From Rhizobium leguminosarum (lineage in GTDB: Bacteria; Pseudomonadota; Alphaproteobacteria; Rhizobiales; Rhizobiaceae), in the NCBI RefSeq assembly GCF_017876795.1, contig NZ_JAGIOR010000001.1, positions 933,501 through 997,500 of the forward strand: a stretch of DNA of 64,000 bases, given 5' to 3'. Positions 7,230-16,213 of the stretch are shown here, piece after piece; positions within the stretch are counted from its first letter, which is position 1; the number at the start of each line of letters is the position of its first letter. Both the position numbers and the translations under genes were made by a program. Under the pieces are notes generated by a model that made no database searches, was not told where the DNA came from, and saw nothing but the letters and a program-made list of their open reading frames with translations.

Positions 7230-8494
7230 TCGAGCCAGGCCGGAACGGAGTCGAGGCTGATCAGTTCGGCATAGGTTCTGCGCGGGCGAATCGTATGGAA
7301 ATCGCTGCCTCTGACCAGAACTTCGGGCACCAGCAGCCGGCTATTATATGTGCCGGCCTGGACCGCGCCGTAAGCGCCGGCCGTGCTGACGGCCATCAGG
7401 TCGCCGGGCTTCGGCATCGCCATCTCGCGGTCGAGCGCCAGATAATCGCCGGTCTCGCAGACCGGGCCGACGACGTCGGCGCGGATGCGCGGGGCGTTCG
7501 CCGCCGAAATCGTTACCGGGCGGATCTCGTGATAGGCTTCGTAGAGGGTCGGGCGGATCAGATCGTTCATCGCGCCGTCGACGATGACGAAGGTCTTCTC
7601 GCCGCCGTCCTTCACATAGAGGACTTCGGTCACCAGGATACCGGCATTGCCGACGATCAGGCGGCCGGGCTCGGTGATGATCTTGCAGTTGAGGCCGCGC
7701 AGCTGGTTCTTGACGATCGCCGCATAGGCGTCCGGCAGCGGCGGCGGATTGTTGTCGTCCTTGTAGGGGATGCCGAGGCCGCCGCCGATATCGACGTGAT
7801 CGATGGTGTGGCCGTCGGCGCGCAGCGTCGCGACAAGATCGTGCAGCAGCTTGAAGGCGTCGTCGAAGGGCTGCAACTCGGTGATCTGGCTGCCGATATG
7901 CATGTCGATGCCGGTGACCTCGATGCCCGGCAGCTTTGCGGCATGGGCATAGATGGCGCGGGCACGCTCCCAGGAGATGCCGAACTTGTTTTCCTTCTTG
8001 CCGGTCGAGATCTTGGAATGGGTTTTTGCATCGACGTCAGGGTTGATGCGGAAGGAGACCGGCGCTTTCGTCCCGGCCTTGACGGCGCGCTGGTTGAGGA
8101 TTTCGAGCTCGGGCTCGGATTCGACGTTGAAACAATAGATGCCTGCCTCGAGAGCGAAATCCATCTCCTGCGGCGTCTTGCCGACACCCGAAAACATGAT
8201 GCGGCTGGCGGGAATGTCGGCAGCGCGCGCGCGGCGCAGCTCGCCCTCCGAGACGACGTCGATACCGGCGCCGAGGCGGCCGAGTGTCTTCAGCACCGCC
8301 TGGTTCGAGTTCGCCTTCATCGCATAACAAACCATCGAGTCCATGTCCGCGAAGGCTTCCGAAAAGACCCGGTAATGGCGCTCCAGCGTTGCGGTGGAAT
8401 AGACATAAAAGGGTGTGCCGACCGCCTTGGCGATCTCGGGAATGGGGACGTTCTCGGCATGCAGGACGCCGTCGCGGTACTCGAAATGGTTCAC
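7226..8494 (-). CDS. lysA: Diaminopimelate decarboxylase
   Basis: 422 residues. It makes L-lysine from meso-diaminopimelate with PLP, the last step of lysine synthesis. The PLP lysine is Lys60 in VCYAMKANSN; the HIGSQI and DIGGGLGIPY motifs and the C-terminal CETGDYLA catalytic Cys region are present. The GTG at 8494 (VNHFEYRDGVLH) is chosen because family homology starts here; a longer frame upstream only overlaps the lipoprotein gene in another phase. The stop of lptM lies 11 bp upstream, so lysA is in an operon with argH and lptM. Confidence 0.96.
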   Translation of the reverse strand: MNHFEYRDGVLHAENVPIPEIAKAVGTPFYVYSTATLERHYRVFSEAFADMDSMVCYAMKANSNQAVLKTLGRLGAGIDVVSEGELRRARAADIPASRIMFSGVGKTPQEMDFALEAGIYCFNVESEPELEILNQRAVKAGTKAPVSFRINPDVDAKTHSKISTGKKENKFGISWERARAIYAHAAKLPGIEVTGIDMHIGSQITELQPFDDAFKLLHDLVATLRADGHTIDHVDIGGGLGIPYKDDNNPPPLPDAYAAIVKNQLRGLNCKIITEPGRLIVGNAGILVTEVLYVKDGGEKTFVIVDGAMNDLIRPTLYEAYHEIRPVTISAANAPRIRADVVGPVCETGDYLALDREMAMPKPGDLMAVSTAGAYGAVQAGTYNSRLLVPEVLVRGSDFHTIRPRRTYAELISLDSVPAWLD

Positions 8495-8505
8495 GGGCTT
8501 ATGCC

Positions 8506-8700
8506 TTAAAGAAGGGGATCGAGAAGGAAGGGCTTGTCGACGGTTCCCGGCTTTTTCGTCGGCTTGGAAACGTCGCCTTCCTTGGTTGCCGCAGCACTCG
8601 GCGGATCGAGATCGCCCTTGCGCCCGCATCCGGCAACGGCAAGGCCGATGACGGCGAGAACCGCCGTCAGGCGGATGAGGTGCGGCAAGCTCTTCTGCAT
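8506..8700 (-). CDS. lptM: LptM-like small lipoprotein
   Basis: 64 residues. The lipoprotein signal peptide LTAVLAVIGLAVAGC has the lipobox cysteine at about residue 25, followed by GRKGDLDPP, the hallmark of YifL/LptM proteins that sit next to lysA in many proteobacteria. In E. coli, LptM helps maturation of the LptD/LptE LPS translocon in the outer membrane. The start at 8700 (MQKSLPHL) has GAGGA upstream; an ATG 21 bases earlier is less likely. It lies between argH and lysA on the same strand. Confidence 0.85.
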   Translation of the reverse strand: MQKSLPHLIRLTAVLAVIGLAVAGCGRKGDLDPPSAAATKEGDVSKPTKKPGTVDKPFLLDPLL

Positions 8701-8852
8701 GGATATCCTCTTCGGCGGCATTTGATGGCATCATTCATATCGAATGATCGACATCTTCATAGCGAAGTTTATCCGCCTTGTGCACCCTGATTGTTGGACG
8801 ATCTTGCCGCGTATATGGCAAGATGGCGGCGGCTTTCGCCGCCTGATATCTC

Positions 8853-10256
8853 TCAGTTACGGGCGCGCCAGAAGGAGATCTGCCGACGTACCTCGGACGG
8901 CGCCGTGCCGCCGAAGCTCTTGCGGCTGGCGACCGAGGCCTCGACGGTCAGCACGTCGTAGACCTTGTCGGTGATGTCGGGATGGATCGCCTGCAGGTCG
9001 GAGAGCGGCAGTTCGGCAAGGTCGCAGCTTTTGCTTTCGGCAAGTGCTACGGCGCGGCCGGTGACGTGATGGGCATCACGGAAGGGGAGGCCCGCTTCGC
9101 GCACCAGCCAGTCGGCAAGATCGGTCGCCGTCGAATAGCCGGAGCCGGCCGCCGCCTTCATGCGCGCGGTGTTGACCGTCATGTCGCGCACCATGCCGGT
9201 CATGGCAGCAATCGCCAGTTCCAGGCTCTCGGCCGCGTCGAACACCTGTTCCTTGTCTTCCTGCATGTCCTTGGAATAGGCGAGCGGCAGGCCCTTCATG
9301 ATCGTCAGCAGGGCCACCAGCGAGCCGTTGATGCGGCCGGTCTTGGCGCGCACCAGTTCGGCGGCATCCGGGTTCTTCTTCTGCGGCATGATCGAGGAGC
9401 CGGTCGAGAAGGCGTCGGAGAGACGGACGAAACCGAATTGCGGCGTCGACCAGATGACGATCTCTTCCGCCAGACGCGAAAGATGCATGCCCGTAATTGC
9501 GGCGATCGACAGGAACTCGATGGCGAAGTCGCGGTCGGAGACCGTATCGATGGAGTTGCGGGTCGGCTCGCGGAAACCGAGCGCCTTGGCGGTCATATGA
9601 CGGTCGATCGGATAACCGGTGCCGGCAAGGGCGGCGGCGCCGATCGGGCTTTCATCCAGATGCTCGATGGCGTGGCGCACGCGCGAGCGGTCGCGACCGA
9701 ACATTTCGACATAGGCCATGCAGTGATGGCCGAAGGTCACAGGCTGGGCGGTCTGCAGATGGGTGAAGCCCGGCATGACGCTTTCGGCATGCTCTTCGGC
9801 GCGGTCGAGGAAGGCGGCGATCAGGCCGGTCAGCATCCGTTCGGTCTTCTCCAGCTCTTCCTTCACCCAGAGGCGGAAGTCGAGCGCTACCTGATCGTTG
9901 CGCGAGCGGGCGGTATGCAGCCGACCGGCTGCCGGTCCGATCAACGTCGCCAGGCGCGCTTCGACATTCATATGAATGTCTTCGAGCTGTCGCGAGAATT
10001 CGAAATTGCCGCTTTCGATTTCTGACAGGATCGTGTTTAGCCCGTGAACGATCTTGTCCTTATCGTCGGCTGAAATGATCCCCTGATGGGCGAGCATGGT
10101 CGCGTGGGCGATCGAACCGCGGATATCCTGTGCGAATAGCTTCTTGTCGAAACCGATCGAGGCATTTATCTCCTCCATGATCGCGTCCGGGCCGGAAGCG
10201 AAGCGCCCGCCCCACATCTGGTTGGAGGATTTGGTATCGGTTTTGCTCTCGGCCAT
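8853..10256 (-). CDS. argH: Argininosuccinate lyase
   Basis: 467 residues. It splits argininosuccinate into arginine and fumarate, the last step of arginine synthesis. The fumarase/aspartase superfamily signature [12 protein letters not shown] is clear, with [11 protein letters not shown] and [12 protein letters not shown] (catalytic His region) also present. The start at 10256 ([12 protein letters not shown]) is supported by AGGA upstream and by the family N-terminus. It is the first gene of argH-lptM-lysA. Its start lies only 26 bp from the divergent tlpA start, so the promoters must overlap coding sequence. Confidence 0.96.
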   Translation of the reverse strand: MAESKTDTKSSNQMWGGRFASGPDAIMEEINASIGFDKKLFAQDIRGSIAHATMLAHQGIISADDKDKIVHGLNTILSEIESGNFEFSRQLEDIHMNVEARLATLIGPAAGRLHTARSRNDQVALDFRLWVKEELEKTERMLTGLIAAFLDRAEEHAESVMPGFTHLQTAQPVTFGHHCMAYVEMFGRDRSRVRHAIEHLDESPIGAAALAGTGYPIDRHMTAKALGFREPTRNSIDTVSDRDFAIEFLSIAAITGMHLSRLAEEIVIWSTPQFGFVRLSDAFSTGSSIMPQKKNPDAAELVRAKTGRINGSLVALLTIMKGLPLAYSKDMQEDKEQVFDAAESLELAIAAMTGMVRDMTVNTARMKAAAGSGYSTATDLADWLVREAGLPFRDAHHVTGRAVALAESKSCDLAELPLSDLQAIHPDITDKVYDVLTVEASVASRKSFGGTAPSEVRRQISFWRARN

Positions 10257-10282
10257 GGAAGATGCCCGTCCTGGAGAATGAA

Positions 10283-10945
10283 ATGACGACGAGAAAACCC
10301 TTCGGCCTGCCGTCCGTAAAATTGATCGCAATCGCCGCCGTTGCAGGCGTTGTTGCCGGTGCGGCTGCGGTATACGTGAAGGAGACGGGGATTGGCAATG
10401 GCATCGGCAATACCGCTTCGGCCGAATGCTCGCTGGCGAAGGATCGCGCTGCCAATCTGGCGCCGCTGATGAAGGGGCAGGTCGCCGCCATGGTCGCCGC
10501 CAGCGAGCCGCGCAAGCTGACTGCGGTTACATTCAACGGCCCTGACGGCAAGGCGATGACGCTCGATCATTTTGCTGGCAAGACCGTGCTTCTCAATCTT
10601 TGGGCCACGTGGTGCGTGCCCTGCCGCGAGGAGATGCCGGCGCTGAACGCGCTGGAAAAGGGTATGGGAAGCGACAAGTTCCAGATTGTGCCGGTCAATA
10701 TCGATACCGGTGACGACGAGAAGCCGAAGGCCTTCTTGAGCGAGATCGGCGTCGATGCGCTGCAGCTTTACCGCGACAATACGATCGGCGTCTTCAATAG
10801 CCTAAAGAAGGAAGGCCTCGCTTTCGGTCTGCCGGTGACGCTGCTGCTCGACGACAGGGGCTGCCTGATTTCGGCGATGAACGGCCCGGCTGCCTGGGAC
10901 AGCGAAGATGCTAAGGCACTGATCAAGGGTGCGATCGGGTCCTAA
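10283..10945 (+). CDS. tlpA: TlpA-family thiol:disulfide interchange protein
   Basis: 220 residues. An N-terminal membrane anchor or signal segment ([19 protein letters not shown]) is followed by a periplasmic thioredoxin fold with active site WATWCVPC. TlpA reduces periplasmic thiols, classically for cytochrome oxidase maturation in rhizobia. The start at 10283 has GGAG six bases upstream. It is divergent from argH, a common rhizobial arrangement. The stop codon TAA runs straight into the RIME-like hairpin at 10945, which may act as terminator. Confidence 0.92.
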   Translation: MTTRKPFGLPSVKLIAIAAVAGVVAGAAAVYVKETGIGNGIGNTASAECSLAKDRAANLAPLMKGQVAAMVAASEPRKLTAVTFNGPDGKAMTLDHFAGKTVLLNLWATWCVPCREEMPALNALEKGMGSDKFQIVPVNIDTGDDEKPKAFLSEIGVDALQLYRDNTIGVFNSLKKEGLAFGLPVTLLLDDRGCLISAMNGPAAWDSEDAKALIKGAIGS

Positions 10946-11046
10946 AGCGCGTCGCATCAAATTTGATTCATGCGACGCGCTTTAGCTCTTTGTTTTATGC
11001 ATGTCGTTATCCCGGAACCGCTGCACACTTCAGGGCGACATGCATT
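10945..11046 (+). repeat. RIME-like element with near-perfect left hairpin, 3' of tlpA
   Basis: The left module AAAGCGCGTCGCAT...ATGCGACGCGCTTT forms a 14-bp stem (10944-10983). The right module has ATGCATGTCGTTAT, GAACCGCTGCACAC and GCGACATGCAT. It overlaps the last base of the tlpA stop codon, so it becomes the 3' end of the tlpA message. The left module is the same variant as at 21721. Confidence 0.88.
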
Positions 11047-11056
11047 AAGGAGCCCG

Positions 11057-11149
11057 TCAGGAGTCTCCGTCTCCTTTGATGAGGAACACGCCCGCAAGCC
11101 CGATGAGCACGCAGCATTGTAACAGGAACATCGGTGTTTCAGTCGACAT
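11057..11149 (-). CDS. 30-residue predicted membrane microprotein
   Basis: The ATG at 11149 is preceded by a strong GGAGG (GGAGGAAACGCCATG) and opens a 30-codon frame ending TGA. The peptide begins MSTETPMFLLQCCVLIGLAG and ends VFLIKGDGDS: a short polar start, one hydrophobic helix of about 18 residues and a charged tail. There is no homology I can name. It sits between two repeats and points toward tlpA. The ribosome site, single helix and tidy ends support a real gene, but codon statistics cannot decide at this length. Confidence 0.6.
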   Translation of the reverse strand: MSTETPMFLLQCCVLIGLAGVFLIKGDGDS

Positions 11150-11226
11150 GGCGTTTCCTCCCGTTCACGGCAAGAAAGCATGTCGCGGGCGGTCGGTCCA
11201 TTCGCCCTTTCGGGTGACACCTGCTT

Positions 11227-11291
11227 AGAACAGGATGATTTTAGGCCCGGTCGGCCGAAAACCGCTCACACTTTTCGGCATCATGCTCTAG
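11227..11291 (+). repeat. Hybrid repeat: GATTTTAGGCC left arm fused to GAGCATGATG right arm
   Basis: It starts AGAACAGGATGATTTTAGGCC like the 2651 hairpin but continues GAAAACCGCTCACACTTTTC and CATCATGCTCTAG like the other class, ending at the hbd stop codon. It looks like a recombinant mosaic of two repeat types. Confidence 0.75.
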
Positions 11292-12169
11292 CGCGTCGGG
11301 ACCGGCACTTCACCGCGATAGTCATAGAAGCCGCGTCCGGACTTGCGTCCGAGCCAGCCGGCCTCGACATATTTGACCAGCAGCGGGCAGGGACGGTATT
11401 TCGAGTCCGCCAGGCCGTCGTGAAGCACCTGCATGATCGAAAGGCAGGTGTCGAGGCCGATGAAATCGGCAAGCTGCAGCGGCCCCATCGGATGGTTGGC
11501 GCCGAGCTTCATCGCCGTATCGATGGCGTCGACCGTTCCGACGCCTTCATACAGCGTATAGATCGCCTCGTTGATCATCGGCAGCAGGATGCGGTTGACG
11601 ATGAAGGCCGGGAAATCCTCGGCCACGGTGATGGTCTTTTCCAGCGTACCGACGAATTCCTTGGCGGCCGAGAAGGTCTTCTCATCGGTCGCGATGCCGC
11701 GCACCAGTTCGACCAGCTTCATCACCGGCACCGGGTTCATGAAATGTATGCCCATGAAGCGTTCGGGGCGGTCGGTGGCGGCAGCTAGCCGGGTGATGGA
11801 AAGGGAAGAGGTGTTGGTGGCAAGCAGCGCTTCCGGCTTCAGGACCGGACAAACCTGCGCATAGATCTTGCGCTTGACCGTTTCATCCTCGGTGGCGGCC
11901 TCGATGACGAGATCGGACGGGGCGAGATCGTTGACATCGGACGAGCCTGATATGAGCGACAAGGTCGACTTGCGTTCCTCTTCGGTCATCTTGCCGTTCG
12001 TCACCAGGCGGGCAAGGTTGCCGTTGACGGTGGCAAGGCCGGATTCGATGCGATCCTGGGAAAGATCGTAGATATGAACCCTGTAACCTGCGGCGGCCGA
12101 AACATGCGCGATGCCGCAGCCCATCTGGCCGGCACCGATAATACCAATATTCTTCAACACCGCATTCAT
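11288..12169 (-). CDS. hbdA: 3-hydroxybutyryl-CoA dehydrogenase
   Basis: 293 residues. It oxidises 3-hydroxyacyl-CoA with NAD(P)+ in fatty acid or butyrate/PHB-linked metabolism. The N-terminal Rossmann motif is IGIIGAGQMGCGIA; SSLSITRLA, then PERFMGIHFMNPVPVMKLVE with the catalytic His, and an all-alpha C-terminal domain (GRKSGRGFYDY) complete the family pattern. The start at 12169 (MNAVLKNIG) matches the family; an upstream in-frame extension is unlikely. It is last in etfB-etfA-hbd, with a RIME-like repeat in the 265-bp spacer after etfA. ETF nearby fits acyl-CoA dehydrogenase-linked oxidation. Confidence 0.92.
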   Translation of the reverse strand: MNAVLKNIGIIGAGQMGCGIAHVSAAAGYRVHIYDLSQDRIESGLATVNGNLARLVTNGKMTEEERKSTLSLISGSSDVNDLAPSDLVIEAATEDETVKRKIYAQVCPVLKPEALLATNTSSLSITRLAAATDRPERFMGIHFMNPVPVMKLVELVRGIATDEKTFSAAKEFVGTLEKTITVAEDFPAFIVNRILLPMINEAIYTLYEGVGTVDAIDTAMKLGANHPMGPLQLADFIGLDTCLSIMQVLHDGLADSKYRPCPLLVKYVEAGWLGRKSGRGFYDYRGEVPVPTR

Positions 12170-12318
12170 CTCCAAACCCCCGCACGGCATTCGCCCCCGC
12201 GCTGCCGCATTTTTTAGCAATACTGCCGGACGAAGGATCGCCCGGCAGCAGTAGTAGCCCGATAAAAGATAATTTTCCAGTCATTCGCAAGTGCGAAAGA
12301 AAAGCATTTGACGCGTTT

Positions 12319-12423
12319 AAAGCGCGTCGCGATGTTTCAGATTCGCTTCTCGCGCTTTTGGTCTTTGCTTTGCGCATGTCGTTGTCCCAAAACCGCTGCA
12401 CAGTTTTGCGCGACATGCTTTTA
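12319..12423 (+). repeat. RIME-like element between etfA and hbd
   Basis: A full-length copy: AAAGCGCGTCGCGATG, then TCGCGCTTTTGG, GCATGTCGTTGTC, ACCGCTGCACAG and GCGCGACATGCTTTTA. It lies in the spacer of a probable operon and could reduce read-through from etfA into hbd. Confidence 0.88.
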
Positions 12424-12434
12424 GCGCCATCTGT

Positions 12435-13364
12435 TCAGAGCGCCTTTTCCAGTTCCGGCAGTGCCTCGAACAGATCGGCGACCAATCCATAGTCGGCAAC
12501 CTGGAAGATCGGCGCCTCCTCGTCCTTGTTGATGGCGACGATGACCTTACTGTCCTTCATGCCGGCCAGATGCTGGATCGCCCCGGAGATGCCGGCGGCG
12601 ATATAGAGATCAGGCGCCACCACCTTGCCGGTCTGGCCGACCTGCCAGTCGTTCGGCGCATAACCGGCATCGACGGCAGCACGGCTGGCGCCGACGGCGG
12701 CGCCGAGCTTGTCGGCAACGGGAAGGATGACCTCCCGGAACTTCTCGGCGGAGCCGAGCGCCCGGCCGCCGGAGATGATGATTTTCGCCGACGTCAACTC
12801 CGGACGATCGGAGGCCGACAGCGCATCCTTGACGAAACGCGACAGCCCCGGACCCGAAATCGCCGGGATCGCCTCGACGGCGGCCGAGCCGCCTTCGGCC
12901 GCCGAAGCAAACGAAGCGGTGCGCACGGTGATCACCTTCTTGGCATCACTTGCCTGCACCGTCTGAATGGCATTGCCGGCATAGATCGGCCGCTTGAAGG
13001 TGTCGGATGAGATCACTTCGATGATTTCGGAGACCTGGGCGACGTCGAGCAGCGCGGCGACCCGCGGCAACACGTTCTTGCCGGTCGAGGTGGCGGCCGA
13101 GATGATCGTGTCGTAGGAACCGGCGAGCGAAACGATCAGGTCGGAAAGCGGCTCGGCCAGATTGTTGGCAAGTTCGTCGCTTTCGGCCAGTAGCACCTTG
13201 GAGACGCCGGAGAGTTTTGCCGCCGCATCGGCGGCTGCCTTGGCGCCCTTGCCGGCGACCAGAACATGCACGTCGGAGCCGATCTGGCTTGCCGCCGTCA
13301 GCGCCTTGGCGGTCTGGTCGGAGAGGCTTTGATTGTCGTGATCGGCCAGAAGAAGAATGGTCAT
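12435..13364 (-). CDS. etfA: Electron transfer flavoprotein alpha subunit
   Basis: 309 residues. With EtfB it takes electrons from acyl-CoA and other flavin dehydrogenases and passes them to ETF:ubiquinone oxidoreductase. The C-terminal FAD-binding signature is seen around [31 protein letters not shown], together with [21 protein letters not shown]. The N-terminus [11 protein letters not shown] is normal. Its start lies 23 bp after the etfB stop, so the two are co-transcribed. Confidence 0.95.
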   Translation of the reverse strand: MTILLLADHDNQSLSDQTAKALTAASQIGSDVHVLVAGKGAKAAADAAAKLSGVSKVLLAESDELANNLAEPLSDLIVSLAGSYDTIISAATSTGKNVLPRVAALLDVAQVSEIIEVISSDTFKRPIYAGNAIQTVQASDAKKVITVRTASFASAAEGGSAAVEAIPAISGPGLSRFVKDALSASDRPELTSAKIIISGGRALGSAEKFREVILPVADKLGAAVGASRAAVDAGYAPNDWQVGQTGKVVAPDLYIAAGISGAIQHLAGMKDSKVIVAINKDEEAPIFQVADYGLVADLFEALPELEKAL

Positions 13365-13387
13365 GATGTCGTTCTCTCTTTTCTGGC

Positions 13388-14149
13388 TTAAAGCACGCCG
13401 GCTTCGTTCTTCAGTCTGTCGACCAGCTCAGTGACCGACTTGACCTTGACGCCGGCCTTGCGGCCCGACGGTTCCTCGGTCTTCAGCACCTTCAGCCGCG
13501 GCGTCGTGTCGACGCCGAAATCGGCCGGGCTCTTCTTGTCGAGCGGCTTCTTCTTCGCCTTCATGATGTTCGGCAGCGAGGCGTAACGCGGTTCGTTCAG
13601 CCTGAGGTCCGAGGTGATGACCGCCGGCAGCGTGATCTCGATCGTCTGCAGGCCGCCATCGACTTCGCGGGTCACCTGAGCCTTGCCCCCAGAACCTGGG
13701 GTTTCGATCTCGATCTTCGAGGCGAAAGTCGCCTGGGCCGAACCCAGCAGTGCTGCCAGCATCTGGCCGGTCTGGTTCGAATCGTCGTCGATCGCCTGCT
13801 TGCCGACGATGACAAGACCCGGCTGCTCGGCATCAACGATGCCCTTGAGGATCTTGGCGACAGTCAGCGGCTCGACCGCATCGTCGGTCTCGACCAGGAT
13901 CGCCCGGTCGGCACCCATGGCAAGGGCGGTCCGCAACGTCTCTTCGGCCTTGGCAGGACCGATCGAGACGACGATCACTTCCTCGCACTTGCCGGCTTCC
14001 TTCAGCCGCAGCGCCTCTTCCACCGAGATCTCGTCGAACGGGTTCATCGACATCTTCACATTGGCAAGCTCGACACCCGTGCCGTCCGGCTTCACCCGGA
14101 TCTTCACGTTGTAGTCGACAACCCGCTTGACGGGCACGAGAATCTTCAT
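13388..14149 (-). CDS. etfB: Electron transfer flavoprotein beta subunit
   Basis: 253 residues, the usual length. The family start [19 protein letters not shown], the AMP-binding region [15 protein letters not shown] and the recognition-loop context [16 protein letters not shown] are present. It is first in the etfBA-hbd operon. An operator-like run of ACGT repeats lies about 147 bp upstream (14296-14317). Confidence 0.95.
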   Translation of the reverse strand: MKILVPVKRVVDYNVKIRVKPDGTGVELANVKMSMNPFDEISVEEALRLKEAGKCEEVIVVSIGPAKAEETLRTALAMGADRAILVETDDAVEPLTVAKILKGIVDAEQPGLVIVGKQAIDDDSNQTGQMLAALLGSAQATFASKIEIETPGSGGKAQVTREVDGGLQTIEITLPAVITSDLRLNEPRYASLPNIMKAKKKPLDKKSPADFGVDTTPRLKVLKTEEPSGRKAGVKVKSVTELVDRLKNEAGVL

Positions 14150-14295
14150 GGGGGTCCTTCCTTCACGGGAAACTGGCTTTAGCGAAAATGCGCGCTCGCG
14201 CGCCGCTCCGATTGTCGATTGGCGACATGGATACGCGCTTTTCCTCCAAATACAACGCTTCCATGCCGCCGGTAGACGATTCGCCGGGCAATATA

Positions 14296-14317
14296 TGAAC
14301 GTTTACGTTCACGTCAA
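14296..14317 (-). promoter_or_regulatory. Operator-like ACGT repeat upstream of etfB
   Basis: On the minus strand, ACGT occurs three times with 6-bp spacing: TTGACGTGAACGTAAACGTTCA. Within it is a perfect 16-bp palindrome, TGAACGTTTACGTTCA (14296-14311). From memory this resembles operators of MerR-family LiuR-like regulators of branched-chain amino acid and acyl-CoA degradation in proteobacteria. The assignment to a regulator is inference. Confidence 0.5.
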
Positions 14318-14325
14318 TGTTGCTG

Positions 14326-15111
14326 TCAGCGTCGACCCCAGGGAAGGCGCTGCACTGTGCGCCCATCCGCGCCGGCGGCGATGGCGGGGCCGGCGCCAGG
14401 ATCGCTTCTCACCGCGCGGGGCGTGACGATCTCCCGGTCGAACAGCGGTACACCGGGCCGGCGCAACACCAGGATCAGAAGGGCCCCGGCAAGAATGCCG
14501 CCGACATGTGCGCCCCAGGAAACATCGCCATCCGGTGCGATCACCAGCATGAGGAACTGCTGGCCGATCCACAAAAGCAGCGGGATGAAGGCAGGCAGGG
14601 GCAGGGGCAGACGGAAGAATACCAGCACCCAGACCTTGACGCGCGGATGCAGCATGACATAGGCGGCGACGACGCCGGAGATCGCTCCCGAGGCGCCGAC
14701 CAGCGGTGCTTGCGAGGCCATGGCCAGCAGACCGTGGCAGAGCGCGCCGGCGGCCGCACAGACGACGTAGAAAATCAGGAAGCGCAGGTGTCCCATCGCG
14801 TCCTCGACATTGTCGCCAAAGACCCAGAGGAAAATCATGTTGGACGCCAGATGCCAGAAGCCGGAATGGACGAAGGCATAGGTGAGGTAGGTCAACGGTT
14901 CCGGCACGATTTCCAGCCCTTGCGCCAGCACCGCGTCGCCGAAGGCGATCGCCGGGATATAGCCGAGCCCGACGGTCGTCGCCTGAGCGGCCTGTTCGCT
15001 TTCCAGGCTGGTCAAGAGCCAGACCGCGACATTCAAGGCGATCAGTGAGAGCGTCACCCACTGAACCTTGATATATTTCAGCGTATTGGCGTCGTGAAAA
15101 GGTATGAACAT
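14326..15111 (-). CDS. Rhomboid-family intramembrane serine protease
   Basis: 261 residues with six or more hydrophobic segments. The catalytic Ser is in VGASGAISG and the catalytic His in SWGAHVGG; the HxxxN element appears as FWHLASNMIFLWVFGDN. Rhomboids cut transmembrane helices inside the membrane. The start at 15111 (MFIPFHDANTLKYI) matches the family N-terminus; the open frame extends further upstream only by overlapping the adenosyltransferase gene. It follows the pduO-type gene on the same strand by about 30 bp. Confidence 0.9.
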   Translation of the reverse strand: MFIPFHDANTLKYIKVQWVTLSLIALNVAVWLLTSLESEQAAQATTVGLGYIPAIAFGDAVLAQGLEIVPEPLTYLTYAFVHSGFWHLASNMIFLWVFGDNVEDAMGHLRFLIFYVVCAAAGALCHGLLAMASQAPLVGASGAISGVVAAYVMLHPRVKVWVLVFFRLPLPLPAFIPLLLWIGQQFLMLVIAPDGDVSWGAHVGGILAGALLILVLRRPGVPLFDREIVTPRAVRSDPGAGPAIAAGADGRTVQRLPWGRR

Positions 15112-15142
15112 CAGGCCCCCGGCGATCGTGATCGCGGCAAGC

Positions 15143-15721
15143 CTATCTGTTTTTTCCCGGAACCCAAAGCACATCCGCGTGGCCGCGATCATTTGCATGA
15201 CGCGCTGCGACGAAGAGGAAATCGGAGAGCCGATTGACATATTTCATCGCCGCCTCGCTGACGATTTCACCGTCGGTGCGGGTAAGCGCCACCATCAAAC
15301 GTTCGGCGCGCCGCGCAATCGTGCGGGCAAGATGCAGATGTGCGGCGGCCGGGCTGCCGCCCGGCAGGATGAAGGATTTTAGCGGCTCCAGGCCGGCGTT
15401 CAGCTGGTCGATATCGCGCTCCACGCGGTCGACCTGCGTCTCGACGATCCGTAGCGGTTCGTAGCCCGGCGGCTCGCCGGTATCGGGTGTGGCGAGATCG
15501 GCGCCGAGATCGAAGAGGTCGTTCTGGATCGACATCAGCATAGCGTCGAGTTCGGGCAGGCCGGCAGTGTGCAGTCGCGCCAGGCCGATGGCGGAATTGG
15601 CCTCGTCGATGGTGCCATAGGCCTCGACGCGGAGATCGTCCTTCGTCCGGCGCGGGCCGGAAACCAGCCCGGTGGTGCCGTCATCGCCGGTTTTGGTGTA
15701 GATCTTGTTGAGTTTTACCAT
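15143..15721 (-). CDS. cobO: PduO-type ATP:cob(I)alamin adenosyltransferase
   Basis: 192 residues. It transfers the adenosyl group of ATP to cob(I)alamin to give adenosylcobalamin. The ATP-binding N-terminus KIYTKTGDDGTTGL and the conserved RRAERLMVAL and VNRLSDFLFVAAR motifs define the PduO type, not CobA. The symbol is approximate. The start at 15721 (MVKLNKIY) is chosen by homology. It stands between a twin-transmembrane gene and the rhomboid gene on the same strand, with no other cobalamin genes in view. Confidence 0.9.
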   Translation of the reverse strand: MVKLNKIYTKTGDDGTTGLVSGPRRTKDDLRVEAYGTIDEANSAIGLARLHTAGLPELDAMLMSIQNDLFDLGADLATPDTGEPPGYEPLRIVETQVDRVERDIDQLNAGLEPLKSFILPGGSPAAAHLHLARTIARRAERLMVALTRTDGEIVSEAAMKYVNRLSDFLFVAARHANDRGHADVLWVPGKNR

Positions 15722-15756
15722 GCCGCACCGCCCCTGGACGGGAGGGCTGAACCACC

Positions 15757-15859
15757 CCATCCTCCGTCATGCTTGGGCTTGACCCGAGCATCCACACTGC
15801 ATCCATCAGCGGCTACGGGAATGGATCCTCGGGTCAAGCCCGAGGATGACGGAGGGTGG
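15757..15859. repeat. Inverted repeat of CCATCCTCCGTCAT / ATGACGGAGGGTGG type
   Basis: Two arms (about 15757-15793 and 15821-15859) contain GGGCTTGACCCGAG and CTCGGGTCAAGCCC as near reverse complements, separated by ~27 bases. It is unlike the other repeat classes in this window and occurs once. From memory, similar TCAAGCCCGAGGATGACG palindromes are widespread in Rhizobiales intergenic DNA. The rest of the 275-bp gap (15722-15995) holds no supported gene. Confidence 0.8.
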
Positions 15860-15995
15860 GGTTGGCCTTCCAGGCAAACTCGCCCCGGCATACTGACGCA
15901 CACTGCCTCGAGGTGCTTCCTCAAGCCGGCGCTCACCTCTCCTCCGTCATTTCTGTCCGTGTCCGTCATTTAAAAACACCCCTCCCAAGGTTTCC

Positions 15996-16199
15996 TCAGG
16001 TCGGCCGCCCGCCGCCGGTGATCCAGAGGGTCAGCATGATCAGGATGACGGCGATTGCCTGCAGCAGGACGCGAAGCTGCATCAGCTTGTTGGAACGGTT
16101 GGCGTCGCCGCCCTTCATCATGTTGAAGAGGCCGCGGATCAGGACGAGGGCGACGGCGCCCATGACGATGATCGCAAGGATATAGGTGACCGTGGACAT
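15996..16199 (-). CDS. Twin-transmembrane protein
   Basis: 67 residues with two hydrophobic helices (ILAIIVMGAVALVLIRGLF and LRVLLQAIAVILIMLTLWI) separated by a short basic/polar loop (MMKGGDANRSNKLMQ). It matches, from memory, the alphaproteobacterial family annotated as twin-transmembrane protein, related to HIG1-type proteins. Its usual position beside the cobalamin adenosyltransferase is kept here. The function is not established. Confidence 0.85.
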   Translation of the reverse strand: MSTVTYILAIIVMGAVALVLIRGLFNMMKGGDANRSNKLMQLRVLLQAIAVILIMLTLWITGGGRPT

Positions 16200-16213
16200 G
16201 GCATTCAGCTTTC

